A DNA stretch of 64,000 bases from Pseudogracilibacillus auburnensis (lineage in GTDB: Bacteria > Bacillota > Bacilli > Bacillales > Amphibacillaceae). Numbering within the stretch: the first letter of the stretch is position 1; every line of letters begins with the position of its first letter. The stretch spans positions 124,001-188,000 of the forward strand of contig NZ_QJJQ01000003.1 in assembly GCF_003201975.1 (NCBI RefSeq), given 5' to 3'. The notes under the pieces were generated by a model. The model did not search any database. It saw only the letters and a program-made list of their open reading frames with translations, and was not told where the DNA came from. A program made the position numbers and the translations under genes. Shown piece after piece: positions 55,024 through 63,975 of the stretch.

Positions 55024-55102
55024 CTCCCTAACTTGATCACATTTGCTCATGTATGAAGCATATTCTTTTGTTCATACTAAGTTAGAACATATTGTTAGGG
55101 AG
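55024..55102 (+). promoter_or_regulatory. Alternative pairings that may control tepA translation
   Basis: CTCCCTAAC (55024-55032) is perfectly complementary to GTTAGGGAG (55094-55102), which contains the tepA ribosome binding site. The overlapping CTAACTT (55028-55034) is complementary to AAGTTAG (55079-55085), and GTATGAA (55051-55057) to TTCATAC (55071-55077). The first pairing would hide the ribosome binding site; the second would free it. Read-through from dapA, or a promoter just upstream, would be needed to place the whole region in RNA. Confidence 0.35.
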
Positions 55103-55112
55103 TGATGATTGG

Positions 55113-55829
55113 ATGAAAGATGAAAAAGAGAATGAAGAACAAGCTGAGGATATATCACCTTCTGAAATTGTAGAGAAAATTAAAGAATTAGGTCAAACGA
55201 ATGTACCTGAAGCACCTGAATCAAACATCCATGTATTAACAATCATTGGGCAAGTTGAAGGCCATATGCAACTTCCTCCACAAAATAAAACGACGAAATA
55301 TGAACATATCTTACCACAACTAATTGCCATAGAGCAAAATCCTAAAATTGAAGGAGTAATTATCCTATTAAATACAGTTGGTGGGGATGTAGAAGCAGGA
55401 CTAGCCTTATCAGAAATGATTGCTTCTATGTCAAAGCCGTCTGTTTCCATCGTTTTAGGGGGTGGTCATTCCATTGGCGTACCAATTGCTACGGCTGCAA
55501 ATTATTCCTTTATTGCGCCTACTGCTACGATGACGATTCATCCAATCCGGTTAACTGGACTTGTGATCGGTGTGCCACAAACATTTGAGTATTTGGATAA
55601 GATGCAAGATCGAGTCATTCAGTTTGTCGTGAATCATTCCAATATTTCAGAAAAACATTTTAAAGAGCTCATGTTTGCTAAAGGAAACTTGACAAGAGAT
55701 ATTGGTACAAACCTTGTTGGAGTAGAGGCAGTTGATTATAAATTAATTAATGATGTAGGTGGAGTGAAAGATGCAATGTCAAAAATAAATGAGCTGATTA
55801 GTAAAGTAAAACAAGGGAATGATTTATAG
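55113..55829 (+). CDS. tepA: TepA (YmfB), ClpP-like translocation-enhancing peptidase
   Basis: This ClpP-fold serine peptidase family member is membrane-associated in B. subtilis, where it is linked to protein export and sporulation. The Ser is in GGGHSIGVP and the His in TIHPIR, matching ClpP catalytic positions. The family start is near ATG 55113, eight bases after AGGGAG; TTG 55092 lies in that site. Length (238 residues) is normal. ylzJ overlaps its stop by one base. Confidence 0.93.
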   Translation: MKDEKENEEQAEDISPSEIVEKIKELGQTNVPEAPESNIHVLTIIGQVEGHMQLPPQNKTTKYEHILPQLIAIEQNPKIEGVIILLNTVGGDVEAGLALSEMIASMSKPSVSIVLGGGHSIGVPIATAANYSFIAPTATMTIHPIRLTGLVIGVPQTFEYLDKMQDRVIQFVVNHSNISEKHFKELMFAKGNLTRDIGTNLVGVEAVDYKLINDVGGVKDAMSKINELISKVKQGNDL

Positions 55830-56050
55830 TGGTTCTTTATACTCCTTTATCTTATCATGAAGTGTTTCCTGAACAAATGGAAGGATATAAATATGTCACT
55901 TATCAAGGGCGGACTTTATATGTAAAAGAAACAGAGCACGGGGAATTGCAATTGGTACAACTAATGTCAACAGACCCACAAGATTATTTAAATACTTCTT
56001 TGACACCGGGCACTATTTTAGAAAATGAATTCGTTCAGCAAAGGAAATAA
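55829..56050 (+). CDS. ylzJ: YlzJ-like small protein
   Basis: This 73-residue protein of unknown function lies between tepA and spoIIIE in Bacillales. It shows LYTPLSYHEVFPEQ at the start and DPQDYLNTSLTPGTIL near the end, typical of the family. It starts at GTG 55829, overlapping the tepA stop. No membrane segment or motif suggests an activity. Confidence 0.88.
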   Translation: MVLYTPLSYHEVFPEQMEGYKYVTYQGRTLYVKETEHGELQLVQLMSTDPQDYLNTSLTPGTILENEFVQQRK

Positions 56051-56126
56051 TATGGTATACTAGAGACGAGCGTCACAAGGAAAATGCAAAGTGACTTTGT
56101 ACGGCTTGATTTTTTACATACTATGT

Positions 56127-56287
56127 AAAAGCTATCTATAAGGTATCTTGATGATAAAACCCGCATCTTACCGCGGGAAAGAGGAAGCTTGTTAAAAGGA
56201 ACGCACGACTTGCTTTTTCCAGAGGGAAAGCGGTGTTTTATTTCGTGGACATTACTTTAAGATAGCTTTTTTTATTTGAAGATAAGA
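56127..56287 (+). ncRNA. Nested folded element with terminal T-run before spoIIIE
   Basis: AAAAGCTATCT (56127-56137) and AGATAGCTTTT (56270-56280) form a perfect 11-bp outer stem followed by a T-rich tract (TTTATTT). Inside, ATAAAACCCGC (about 56154-56164) pairs with GCGG-T-GTTTTAT (56230-56241, one bulge). The inner 65 bases contain further complementary purine/pyrimidine tracts. A GTCAC/GTGAC hairpin (56080-56096) precedes it. It could be a compound terminator after ylzJ or a small structured RNA. It matches no RNA class I know. Confidence 0.4.
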
Positions 56288-56380
56288 AAAGATAACATTT
56301 TCTTGACTCGGATCAGTGCAATTATAGCTTGGTATATAAGTTAATTACTCATTTACATAAGGCAACATCCCCTCTGTCTT

Positions 56381-56413
56381 CGCCTAACGGCTTGCCAGTT
56401 GGCGTGTTTTCTT
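56381..56413 (+). terminator. Terminator-like hairpin before spoIIIE
   Basis: CGCC-AAC-GG and CC-GTT-GGCG pair around CTTG with two single-base bulges, then GTTTTCTTT. The 423 bp ylzJ-spoIIIE gap otherwise holds the folded element above and a TTGACT (56303) without a well-spaced -10. Confidence 0.5.
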
Positions 56414-56473
56414 TAGTGTATGCTAAGCTTTCTCAGAAATAATCCACCTAGATAAAGTTGAGGTGAAATTTTT

Positions 56474-58735
56474 ATGGCAAGGAAAAAAAGGCGTAAAAGA
56501 ACGCGGTTAACAAAGCAACTGCAATATGAACTAATCGGGATATTATTTATCTTTTTATCTATTTTTGGTAGTGGTGCTTCTATGATTAGTGACGGATTTA
56601 TACCGACAAGTCTAGAGAATATTTTTAGACTTTTATTAGGGGTATGGTATTTTGTAGCATCCATTATCCTTTTAGTCATTGGAATCATTCTAGTAATCAA
56701 ACGAAAATTTCCTACTTTTTTTACGAAAAGAAAGATTGGCTTTCTTATTTTATTTTTAGGAATTTTGTTATTTACTCATATTCAAACCTTTGAAAAATTA
56801 TTAATCGATACGGAAGAAACTTCCATCATAAAAGCAACATGGGATCATTTTATCGCTTTTGTAAATGGGGAAGGTGTTAGTAGTCAATTAGGCGGTGGCT
56901 TAATAGGCGGAATATTATTTGCAGCGAATTATTTTTTATTCTCTTCAGCGGGAGCAAAAATTGTTGCCGTTTTTTCATTAATGATAGGGTTTATTTTTAT
57001 GACCAATCTATCCATCGGCAATTTTTACTCTAAGTTGAAAAACATTTTCATAGAATTAGTGAAAAAAATAAAAGAAAGAAGAGAAGAAAAAAAAGCGACT
57101 AAAGCAGAAACGACACAAGCAAGTACTGAAAATGGTTCACAAACAATTGAACCTCCTATCGAAATGGACAAGCATGAACCGGAGGAAGTGGATGTGCAAT
57201 ATTCTTTTGAAGAATCTACGAATGGGCAACTGATCATCCCAATGGATGACCATGAACAAGAAGTAGAAGATGAAGAAATGATAGAGCATATGCCAAATGA
57301 AATTGAAAATGGCATGGATCATTATGAATTACCATCACCACACTTATTATCTGAACCAGTAAAACATACCCAACAACGGGAAAAATCGCAAATACAGAAA
57401 ACAGTACAAATGTTAGAACAAACGTTTCAAAGTTTTGGTGTAAAAGCAAAAATTACTAAAGCACATGTCGGACCAGCAGTAACAAAATATGAAGTTTATC
57501 CAGAGGCAGGGGTAAAGGTAAGTAGAATCATTAGCTTACAAGATGATCTTGCGCTAGCTTTAGCTGCACAAGATATCCGGATTGAAGCACCGATACCTGG
57601 AAAATCAGCGGTCGGAATAGAAGTTCCTAACAAAGAAATTGCAACTGTTTCATTAAGCGAAGCGTTAGATATAACGACGAATAAAAATAAAAAACTATTA
57701 TTCGCTTTGGGAAAAGATATTTCAGGTGAAATCGTACAAGGTGAATTAAATAAAATGCCCCATCTATTAATTGCAGGAGCAACGGGAAGTGGGAAGAGTG
57801 TTTGTATTAATGGTATTATCACTTCTATTTTAATGCGCGCTAAACCAGATGAAGTAAAGATGATGATGATCGACCCGAAAAAGGTTGAATTAAATGTATA
57901 TAACGGAATACCACATTTATTAACACCTGTCGTGACTGATCCGAAAAAAGCGTCTGTTGCGTTAAAAAAGGTAGTTGCCGAAATGGAATATCGTTACGAG
58001 CTTTTTTCTGACACTGGAACTCGTAATTTAGAAGGGTATAATAATTATATGCAAAGACAAAATGAGCTTACAGGTGAGAAGCAACCATTGTTACCATATA
58101 TTGTCGTATTAGTAGATGAACTTGCAGATCTGATGATGGTAGCTTCTAAAGATGTAGAGGATTCTATTACTCGACTTGCACAAATGGCTCGTGCTGCTGG
58201 AATTCATTTAATTATTGCGACACAGAGACCTTCTGTTGATGTTATTACTGGAATAATCAAAGCCAATATTCCTTCAAGAATTGCATTTAGCGTCTCTTCC
58301 CAGGTCGATTCTCGAACAATTCTTGATATCGGAGGAGCAGAAAAGCTATTAGGTAGGGGAGATATGTTATATATTCCTGTTGGGATGTCGAAACCGATTC
58401 GTGTACAAGGTGCTTTTTTATCGGATGAAGAGGTAGAACGTGTCGTGACACATTGTATTAACGAACAAAAAGTTACTTACCAAGAAGAGATGATTCCAGA
58501 AGAACAATCAAGTGATATGAATGAAGTAGATGATGAACTATTCGATGAAGCAGTCCAATTAGTGGTCGAAATGCAAAGTGCAAGTGTCTCGATGTTGCAA
58601 CGACGATTTAGAATCGGTTATACGAGGGCAGCTAGATTAATAGATGCGATGGAAGACCGTCATATTGTTGGACCATATGAAGGAAATAAGCCGCGGGCTG
58701 TGCTATTATCACAACAAAATGAGGAAAGTTCGTAA
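56474..58735 (+). CDS. spoIIIE: SpoIIIE/FtsK DNA translocase
   Basis: SpoIIIE pumps the chromosome into the forespore across the polar septum. The 753-residue protein has four N-terminal membrane helices (about residues 18-180), an acidic linker (about 200-290), the alpha-beta motor with Walker [10 protein letters not shown] (near 435) and Walker [12 protein letters not shown], and a C-terminal gamma winged helix ([20 protein letters not shown]) for oriented DNA recognition. Length is normal. TGAGGTGA precedes ATG 56474. Confidence 0.96.
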   Translation: MARKKRRKRTRLTKQLQYELIGILFIFLSIFGSGASMISDGFIPTSLENIFRLLLGVWYFVASIILLVIGIILVIKRKFPTFFTKRKIGFLILFLGILLFTHIQTFEKLLIDTEETSIIKATWDHFIAFVNGEGVSSQLGGGLIGGILFAANYFLFSSAGAKIVAVFSLMIGFIFMTNLSIGNFYSKLKNIFIELVKKIKERREEKKATKAETTQASTENGSQTIEPPIEMDKHEPEEVDVQYSFEESTNGQLIIPMDDHEQEVEDEEMIEHMPNEIENGMDHYELPSPHLLSEPVKHTQQREKSQIQKTVQMLEQTFQSFGVKAKITKAHVGPAVTKYEVYPEAGVKVSRIISLQDDLALALAAQDIRIEAPIPGKSAVGIEVPNKEIATVSLSEALDITTNKNKKLLFALGKDISGEIVQGELNKMPHLLIAGATGSGKSVCINGIITSILMRAKPDEVKMMMIDPKKVELNVYNGIPHLLTPVVTDPKKASVALKKVVAEMEYRYELFSDTGTRNLEGYNNYMQRQNELTGEKQPLLPYIVVLVDELADLMMVASKDVEDSITRLAQMARAAGIHLIIATQRPSVDVITGIIKANIPSRIAFSVSSQVDSRTILDIGGAEKLLGRGDMLYIPVGMSKPIRVQGAFLSDEEVERVVTHCINEQKVTYQEEMIPEEQSSDMNEVDDELFDEAVQLVVEMQSASVSMLQRRFRIGYTRAARLIDAMEDRHIVGPYEGNKPRAVLLSQQNEESS

Positions 58736-58771
58736 ATATTTTAAATTTTAATTTCTAAAAAGATATAAAAA

Positions 58772-58780
58772 TGGTATATT
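58772..58780 (+). promoter_or_regulatory. Candidate extended -10 promoter of the nup operon
   Basis: TGGTATATT fits an extended -10 element; the -35 (near 58752, TTTCTA) is weak. A transcript from here would carry a leader of about 125 bases before nupN, including the short ORF at 58868. Confidence 0.4.
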
Positions 58781-58867
58781 AATTTGTAGGTAGTATGACT
58801 AATTATTATAAGAAATGTCGTATTATGGGAAGAAAGATATTTTAAGTACATTTTAAAGGGGGGTAAA

Positions 58868-58915
58868 ATGGTACTTGGTTTTAAATATCTGATGAATGTG
58901 GAGGAGAGGAAATGA
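58868..58915 (+). CDS. Leader ORF overlapping nupN
   Basis: ATG 58868, preceded by AAAGGGGGG at about five bases, opens 15 codons (MVLGFKYLMNVEERK) that end in a TGA overlapping the nupN ATG (ATGA). The layout is typical of translational coupling or a leader peptide. The downstream GGAGGAG that serves nupN lies inside it. It may be only a spurious reading, but both signals are good. Confidence 0.4.
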   Translation: MVLGFKYLMNVEERK

Positions 58916-60048
58916 GAAAGAACAAACTTTTATTATCTATTTTATTATTATTTGTTTTTAGTATGTTTCTAGTTGCTTGTGGGGGAGCAAATGATGATAA
59001 GAAAGAAACAAATGATGCTGATAACACAAACGACGAAGCAACAGAAGACAATGCAACAGAAGATAGTGGAGACTTTTCAGTTGCAATGGTAACAGATACT
59101 GGTGGAATTGATGATAAGTCGTTTAACCAATCTGCTTGGGAAGGTTTAGAAGCTTGGGGAGAAGAACACGGTCTCGAAAAAGGTGCAGCTGGTTATGATT
59201 ATGCTCAATCAGAAGATGATAGTGATTATTTACCAAACTTTACACGTCTTGTCAAAAACGATTTTAATATCATATTTGGAATCGGATTTTTACTAGAAGA
59301 TGCAGTTGCAGATATTGCTGAACAAAATCCTGACAACTATTTTGCTATTGTAGATACTGTGGTTGATGCTCCAAATGTTGCTAGTATTACATTTGCAGAA
59401 CATGAAGGTTCATTTTTAGCAGGTGTTGCTGCTGCAATGAAAACAAAAACAAATAAAGTTGGTTTTCTTGGAGGAGTAGACTCAGACTTAATTAATAAGT
59501 TTGAAGTAGGATTTGTTGCAGGTGCTAAATCAGTTAATCCTGATATTGAAGTACAAATTCAATATGCAGAAGACTTTAATGCAGTTGACAAGGGGAAATT
59601 AATTGCATCAAATATGTATAATAGCGATATTGATGTTATCTATCATGCAGCAGGAAATACAGGTAACGGAGTATTTGCAGAAGCGAAAGATATTAAACGA
59701 AACGATCCCGATCGAGAAATTTGGGTGATTGGGGTAGACCGTGATCAACATGAAGAAGGATTAAATGAAGATAAAAGTGCAAGTGTTACATTAACATCAA
59801 TGATCAAGCGGGTGGATATTTCCGTTCATGAGGTAACAAATGCTGCAATGGCTGGAGAATTCCCTGGTGGAGAGACGATTGTCTTTGGTTTAGAGGATGA
59901 AGGAGTATCTGTTGCAGAAACGAATGAAGATGCTTTTACAGAAGACATTCGCTCAGCTGTTGCGGAATGGGAAGAGAAAATTAAAAACGGTGAACTTGAC
60001 GTTCCTAAATCACGCGCTGAATTAAAAGAGTTTGAAGAAGGACTATAA
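58912..60048 (+). CDS. nupN: BMP-family nucleoside-binding lipoprotein (NupN-like)
   Basis: This is the substrate-binding lipoprotein of a purine-type nucleoside importer. The lipobox is LVAC with Cys23 as the lipidated residue, followed by an Asp/Asn/Glu-rich linker (about residues 27-55). The BMP domain has the family motif VTDTGGIDDKSFNQSAWEGL, and a later conserved VIGVDRDQ. The homologous B. subtilis NupNOPQ system (former YufNOPQ) transports guanosine and other nucleosides. A terminator-like hairpin follows, which favours high lipoprotein output relative to the membrane genes. Confidence 0.92.
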   Translation: MRKNKLLLSILLLFVFSMFLVACGGANDDKKETNDADNTNDEATEDNATEDSGDFSVAMVTDTGGIDDKSFNQSAWEGLEAWGEEHGLEKGAAGYDYAQSEDDSDYLPNFTRLVKNDFNIIFGIGFLLEDAVADIAEQNPDNYFAIVDTVVDAPNVASITFAEHEGSFLAGVAAAMKTKTNKVGFLGGVDSDLINKFEVGFVAGAKSVNPDIEVQIQYAEDFNAVDKGKLIASNMYNSDIDVIYHAAGNTGNGVFAEAKDIKRNDPDREIWVIGVDRDQHEEGLNEDKSASVTLTSMIKRVDISVHEVTNAAMAGEFPGGETIVFGLEDEGVSVAETNEDAFTEDIRSAVAEWEEKIKNGELDVPKSRAELKEFEEGL

Positions 60049-60064
60049 TATGAAATAGAAAAGT

Positions 60065-60093
60065 AGGGCTAGTACATTTCTAGCCCTTTTTTC
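60065..60093 (+). terminator. Terminator/attenuator after nupN
   Basis: AGGGCTAG and CTAGCCCT form a perfect 8-bp stem around TACATTT with a following T-run to 60092. Partial termination here would make more binding protein than ABC components. Confidence 0.88.
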
Positions 60094-60144
60094 TTAAATG
60101 GATTTTGAACAAATGGATGAAAAGTTGACAAGGGAAGTGATACG

Positions 60145-61674
60145 ATGGAATACGTCATTGAAATGTTAAACATACGTAAGGAATTCCCAGGTATTGTTGC
60201 CAATGATAATATTACTCTACAAGTTAAAAAGGGAGAAATTCACGCATTATTAGGAGAAAATGGTGCCGGAAAATCAACCCTAATGAACGTCCTTTTCGGC
60301 CTTTATCAACCAGAAGAAGGTAACATTCGAATTAAAGGGGAAAAGGTGCAAGTAACGAACCCAAATATTGCTAATGATCTTGGTATTGGAATGGTTCACC
60401 AGCATTTTATGTTAGTGGAACCTTTTACCGTCACGCAAAACATTATCCTTGGTAGTGAGCCGACGAAAGTTGGATTAACCAATTTAAAAAAAGCCGAGCA
60501 AGAAGTACAAAAGCTTTCCGATCAATATGGTTTACAGGTCGATCCTAGAGCGAGAATAAGAGATATTTCAGTAGGGATGCAACAACGTGTTGAAATATTA
60601 AAAATGTTATATCGTGGTGCAGATGTACTTATTTTAGATGAACCAACCGCAGTCTTAACGCCACAAGAGATTAATGAATTAATGGAAATTATGCAATCTT
60701 TAGTGAAGGAAGGGAAATCCATTATTCTAATCACCCACAAACTAAAAGAAATTATGCAAGTTTGTGATCGTTGTACAGTTATTAGAAAGGGGGTTGGAAT
60801 AGGTACAGTCAACGTTTCGGATACATCTGTTGATGAATTAGCTTCTTTAATGGTTGGTAGGGCAATTAGTTTTAAAACAGAAAAAGCGGAAGCAACTCCG
60901 GGTGACGTTGTTCTGAAAGTGGAAAACCTTCATGTAAACGATAGTCGAAATGTTGCGCTTGTAAAAGGACTTAATTTAGAAGTAAAAGCTAATGAAATTG
61001 TTGGGATTGCTGGAATCGATGGAAATGGACAAACAGAATTAATTGAAGCAATTGCGGGGTTAAAAAAGGTGGAGTCAGGAACAATTACGTTAAATAATGA
61101 ACCAATTACAAATTTACCACCACGTGAAATAACGGAAAGAGGACTAGCCCATATTCCACAGGATCGTCAAAAATTAGGACTTGTACTTGAATTTCCGGTA
61201 AGTGAAAATGTTGCATTACAATCCTATTATAAACAACCTTACTCTAAAAATAAAATGCTACATTATGATAAAATAAATGAGTTTGCCGAACGGATCGTAA
61301 AGGAATATGACGTTAGAACACCTTCTATTCATACGAAATCAAGTGCCTTATCTGGTGGAAATCAGCAGAAGGTTATTATTGGGCGTGAAGTGGATCGTTC
61401 TCCAGACTTACTTATCGCTGCTCAGCCGACTCGGGGGCTTGATGTAGGTGCGATTGAATTTATCCATCGTAAGCTAGTCGAGGAAAGAGATAATGGACGA
61501 GCTGTCTTATTATTATCATTCGAGCTTGACGAGATAATCAACGTAAGTGATCGGATTGTCGTCATCTTTGATGGTCAAATTGTTGCTGATCTAAAACCAG
61601 AAGAGACGAATGAGCAAGAACTAGGTTTATTAATGGCAGGGAGTATTCGTGAGAAAGTAGGTGGAGATGAGTGA
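60145..61674 (+). CDS. nupO: Nucleoside ABC transporter ATPase (NupO-like)
   Basis: This 509-residue protein has two fused ABC domains that power the importer. The first is complete: Walker A GENGAGKST (38-46), signature ISVGMQQRVEI and Walker B LILDEPTAVL. The second is degenerate, as in this family: Walker A is replaced by GIDGNGQTE (near 289) and Walker B reads LLIAAQPTRGLD, lacking the Asp-Glu pair, while the signature LSGGNQQKV is intact. The transporter thus probably has one working catalytic site. Its stop overlaps the next start. Confidence 0.94.
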   Translation: MEYVIEMLNIRKEFPGIVANDNITLQVKKGEIHALLGENGAGKSTLMNVLFGLYQPEEGNIRIKGEKVQVTNPNIANDLGIGMVHQHFMLVEPFTVTQNIILGSEPTKVGLTNLKKAEQEVQKLSDQYGLQVDPRARIRDISVGMQQRVEILKMLYRGADVLILDEPTAVLTPQEINELMEIMQSLVKEGKSIILITHKLKEIMQVCDRCTVIRKGVGIGTVNVSDTSVDELASLMVGRAISFKTEKAEATPGDVVLKVENLHVNDSRNVALVKGLNLEVKANEIVGIAGIDGNGQTELIEAIAGLKKVESGTITLNNEPITNLPPREITERGLAHIPQDRQKLGLVLEFPVSENVALQSYYKQPYSKNKMLHYDKINEFAERIVKEYDVRTPSIHTKSSALSGGNQQKVIIGREVDRSPDLLIAAQPTRGLDVGAIEFIHRKLVEERDNGRAVLLLSFELDEIINVSDRIVVIFDGQIVADLKPEETNEQELGLLMAGSIREKVGGDE

Positions 61675-62717
61675 CAACAAATAGATTATTCAATATTCTA
61701 GTACCACTCTTTTCCGTTTTAATTGGCTTACTTGCAGGTGCAATTATTATGTTAATTTATGGTTATAATCCAATTGAAGGGTATGCAGCACTGTGGAAAG
61801 GAGCTTTTGGAGATTTATACTTTTTTGGAGAAACGATTCGACAAGTGACTCCATATATTTTAACTGGTCTTGCAGTAGCTTTTGCCTTTAGAGCAGGACT
61901 ATTTAATATTGGTGCAGAGGGGCAAGTAATTGCTGGATGGCTTGCAGCTGTATGGATTGGGACATCCATTGAAGCACCGATTTATATTCATTTGCCGCTT
62001 GCTATTATCGTTGCAGCTCTTGCAGGTGCTCTCGTTGCCTTTATTCCAGGAATTTTAAAAGCAAAACTAGGGGTTCATGAAGTAATTGTAACGATTATGT
62101 TTAATTATATTGCATTGTATAGTGCAAATGCGATTATTAGAAATGTATTAACCGAACAAGCCGATAAAACAGAAAAAATTGCTGCAACAGCTTCCCTTTC
62201 ATCTGAATGGTTAGCTACTTTTACAAGTTATTCTCGAATGCATTACGGAATTTTAATTGCACTACTGGTAGCACTTATTATGTGGTTTATTATCGAAAAA
62301 ACGACAATTGGCTTTGAAATTCGGTCTGTCGGTTTTAATAAACATGCATCTGAATATGCGGGAATGAATGTAAATAAAAACATCATTTTAGCAATGATTA
62401 TTTCTGGGGCATTCGCCGGACTCGCTGGATCGATGGAAGGGTTAGGTACATTTGGAAATATGTCTATTCAGGCCGGGTTTACCAATTTAGGGTTTGACGG
62501 AATTGCTGTCGCCTTACTCGGGGCAAATACAGCCATTGGCGTTATCTTAGCTGCTATTTTATTTGGTGTATTAAAAGTAGGTGCATTAAATATGCCGACA
62601 GAAGCTGGTGTGCCAAGTGAATTAGTTGATGTTATCATCGCATTTATTATCTTTTTTGTTGCATCAAGTTATTTAATTCGTTGGATATTACTTCGGTTTA
62701 AGAAGGGGGCTAAATAA
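61671..62717 (+). CDS. nupP: Nucleoside ABC transporter permease (NupP-like)
   Basis: This 348-residue permease of the BPD-type BMP importer family has about eight to ten membrane helices. It shows the conserved FRAGLFNIGAEGQVIAG and ILKAKLGVHEVIVTIMFNYI segments, the latter being the cytoplasmic coupling region. GTG 61671 overlaps the nupO stop by four bases. It pairs with the next gene to form a heterodimeric channel. Confidence 0.93.
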   Translation: MTTNRLFNILVPLFSVLIGLLAGAIIMLIYGYNPIEGYAALWKGAFGDLYFFGETIRQVTPYILTGLAVAFAFRAGLFNIGAEGQVIAGWLAAVWIGTSIEAPIYIHLPLAIIVAALAGALVAFIPGILKAKLGVHEVIVTIMFNYIALYSANAIIRNVLTEQADKTEKIAATASLSSEWLATFTSYSRMHYGILIALLVALIMWFIIEKTTIGFEIRSVGFNKHASEYAGMNVNKNIILAMIISGAFAGLAGSMEGLGTFGNMSIQAGFTNLGFDGIAVALLGANTAIGVILAAILFGVLKVGALNMPTEAGVPSELVDVIIAFIIFFVASSYLIRWILLRFKKGAK

Positions 62718-63671
62718 ATGGTTGATCTACTACAATCGATAATACCACCAGCATTATTCTTTTCCGCACCCCTTATATTTACTGCCTTAGGTGGTGTTTT
62801 TAGTGAACGTTCTGGCGTTGTAAATATTGGACTTGAAGGTTTAATGGTCATGGGTGCTTTTGTTGGAATTGTGTTTAATCTTACTTTCGCACATGTTTTT
62901 GGTGCTTGGACTCCATGGATATCGATCCTTGTAGCGATGCTAGTTTCTGGGATATTTGCAATTATTCATGCCGTTGCCACTGTATCATTACGAGCGGATC
63001 ATGTCGTAAGTGGTATTGCCATTAACTTTTTAGCATTAGGATTAGGCGTCTTTTTAACGAAACAATGGTATGATAAAGGGCAAACAGATATGGTATCAAA
63101 ACCATTTTATACAATGAATATTCCAATATTATCGGATATTCCTATTATTGGACCAATCTTTTTTAAAGGAGTGTATATTACTTCTTATATCGCCATTATC
63201 GTGGCATTCTTAGCTTGGTTCGTCCTTTATAAAACGCCTTTTGGATTACGTTTACGTGCTGTGGGCGAACATCCAATGGCAGCTGATACAAATGGAATTA
63301 ATGTATACCGAATGCGTTATATCGCGGTGATCATATCTGGATTACTCGGTGGTCTAGGCGGTTCTGTCTTTGCTTTAACGATCGCACTTAATTTTTCTCA
63401 ATCAACAATCGTTGGACAAGGGTTTATGTCACTAGCTGCCGTTATTTTTGGTAAATGGCATCCACTAGGGGCAATGGGGGCAGCGCTGTTTTTCGGATTC
63501 GCCCAGAGTTTAAGCGTCATTAGTGCTGGAATTCCACTTCTACAGAATGTGCCACAAGTATTTTTACTTATTGCACCTTATGTGTTAACTATTTTAGCAT
63601 TAGCAGGCTTTATTGGTCGAGCGGAAGCACCAAGTGCCCTTGGAAATCCATATATTAAAGGAAGCAGATAA
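62718..63671 (+). CDS. nupQ: Nucleoside ABC transporter permease (NupQ-like)
   Basis: This 317-residue second permease starts directly after nupP with GAAGGGGGC upstream. It shows VFSERSGVVNIGLEGLMVMG and LRADHVVSGIAINFLALGL, parallel to the motifs of nupP, and about eight to ten membrane helices. It completes the binding protein-ATPase-permease-permease set. A weak TTTGCT/AGCAAA hairpin follows without a T-run. Confidence 0.93.
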   Translation: MVDLLQSIIPPALFFSAPLIFTALGGVFSERSGVVNIGLEGLMVMGAFVGIVFNLTFAHVFGAWTPWISILVAMLVSGIFAIIHAVATVSLRADHVVSGIAINFLALGLGVFLTKQWYDKGQTDMVSKPFYTMNIPILSDIPIIGPIFFKGVYITSYIAIIVAFLAWFVLYKTPFGLRLRAVGEHPMAADTNGINVYRMRYIAVIISGLLGGLGGSVFALTIALNFSQSTIVGQGFMSLAAVIFGKWHPLGAMGAALFFGFAQSLSVISAGIPLLQNVPQVFLLIAPYVLTILALAGFIGRAEAPSALGNPYIKGSR

Positions 63672-63705
63672 TCTTTTGCTTGATTTTTAGCAAATAATAT
63701 TAGTA

Positions 63706-63975
63706 ACTTACCTTTCGCAGAGTGAAGTGGAAAAATGCCTTCGTAGAATGAAGTAGGGTGACGATACAATGCTCAAGCTGACATAGGATTACTTGTTTAT
63801 TCTAAGTAGTTTGTTTCCACCTATTTATTTCAAACATAAATTACCGTAATGATTCAACGTCACCTTAGCGAAGAAAATGCACGGAAAGCGAAGTGCATTT
63901 CCGTAGCGATGGGCCATTTACTATTTCGAAGCTACTGCACGGTTTCATTCTTATATGTAAATATTAACAAAACTA
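63706..63975 (+). repeat. Intergenic repeat copy H (after nupQ)
   Basis: The last 329 bases have no gene. A near-tandem TCGCAGAGTGAAGTGG/TCGTAGAATGAAGTAG lies at 63714-63755. ATGCAC/GTGCAT flank GGAAAGCGAA (63877-63898), and the block 63880-63970 (GGAAAGCGAAGTGCATTTCC to ATATTAACAA) matches 24675-24766. The repeat runs on to the window edge. Confidence 0.55.

Noticed and set aside
60985-61450. Broken second ATPase domain in nupO
   Set aside because: The missing second Walker A and Walker B residues are typical of this importer family, not a sign of decay.
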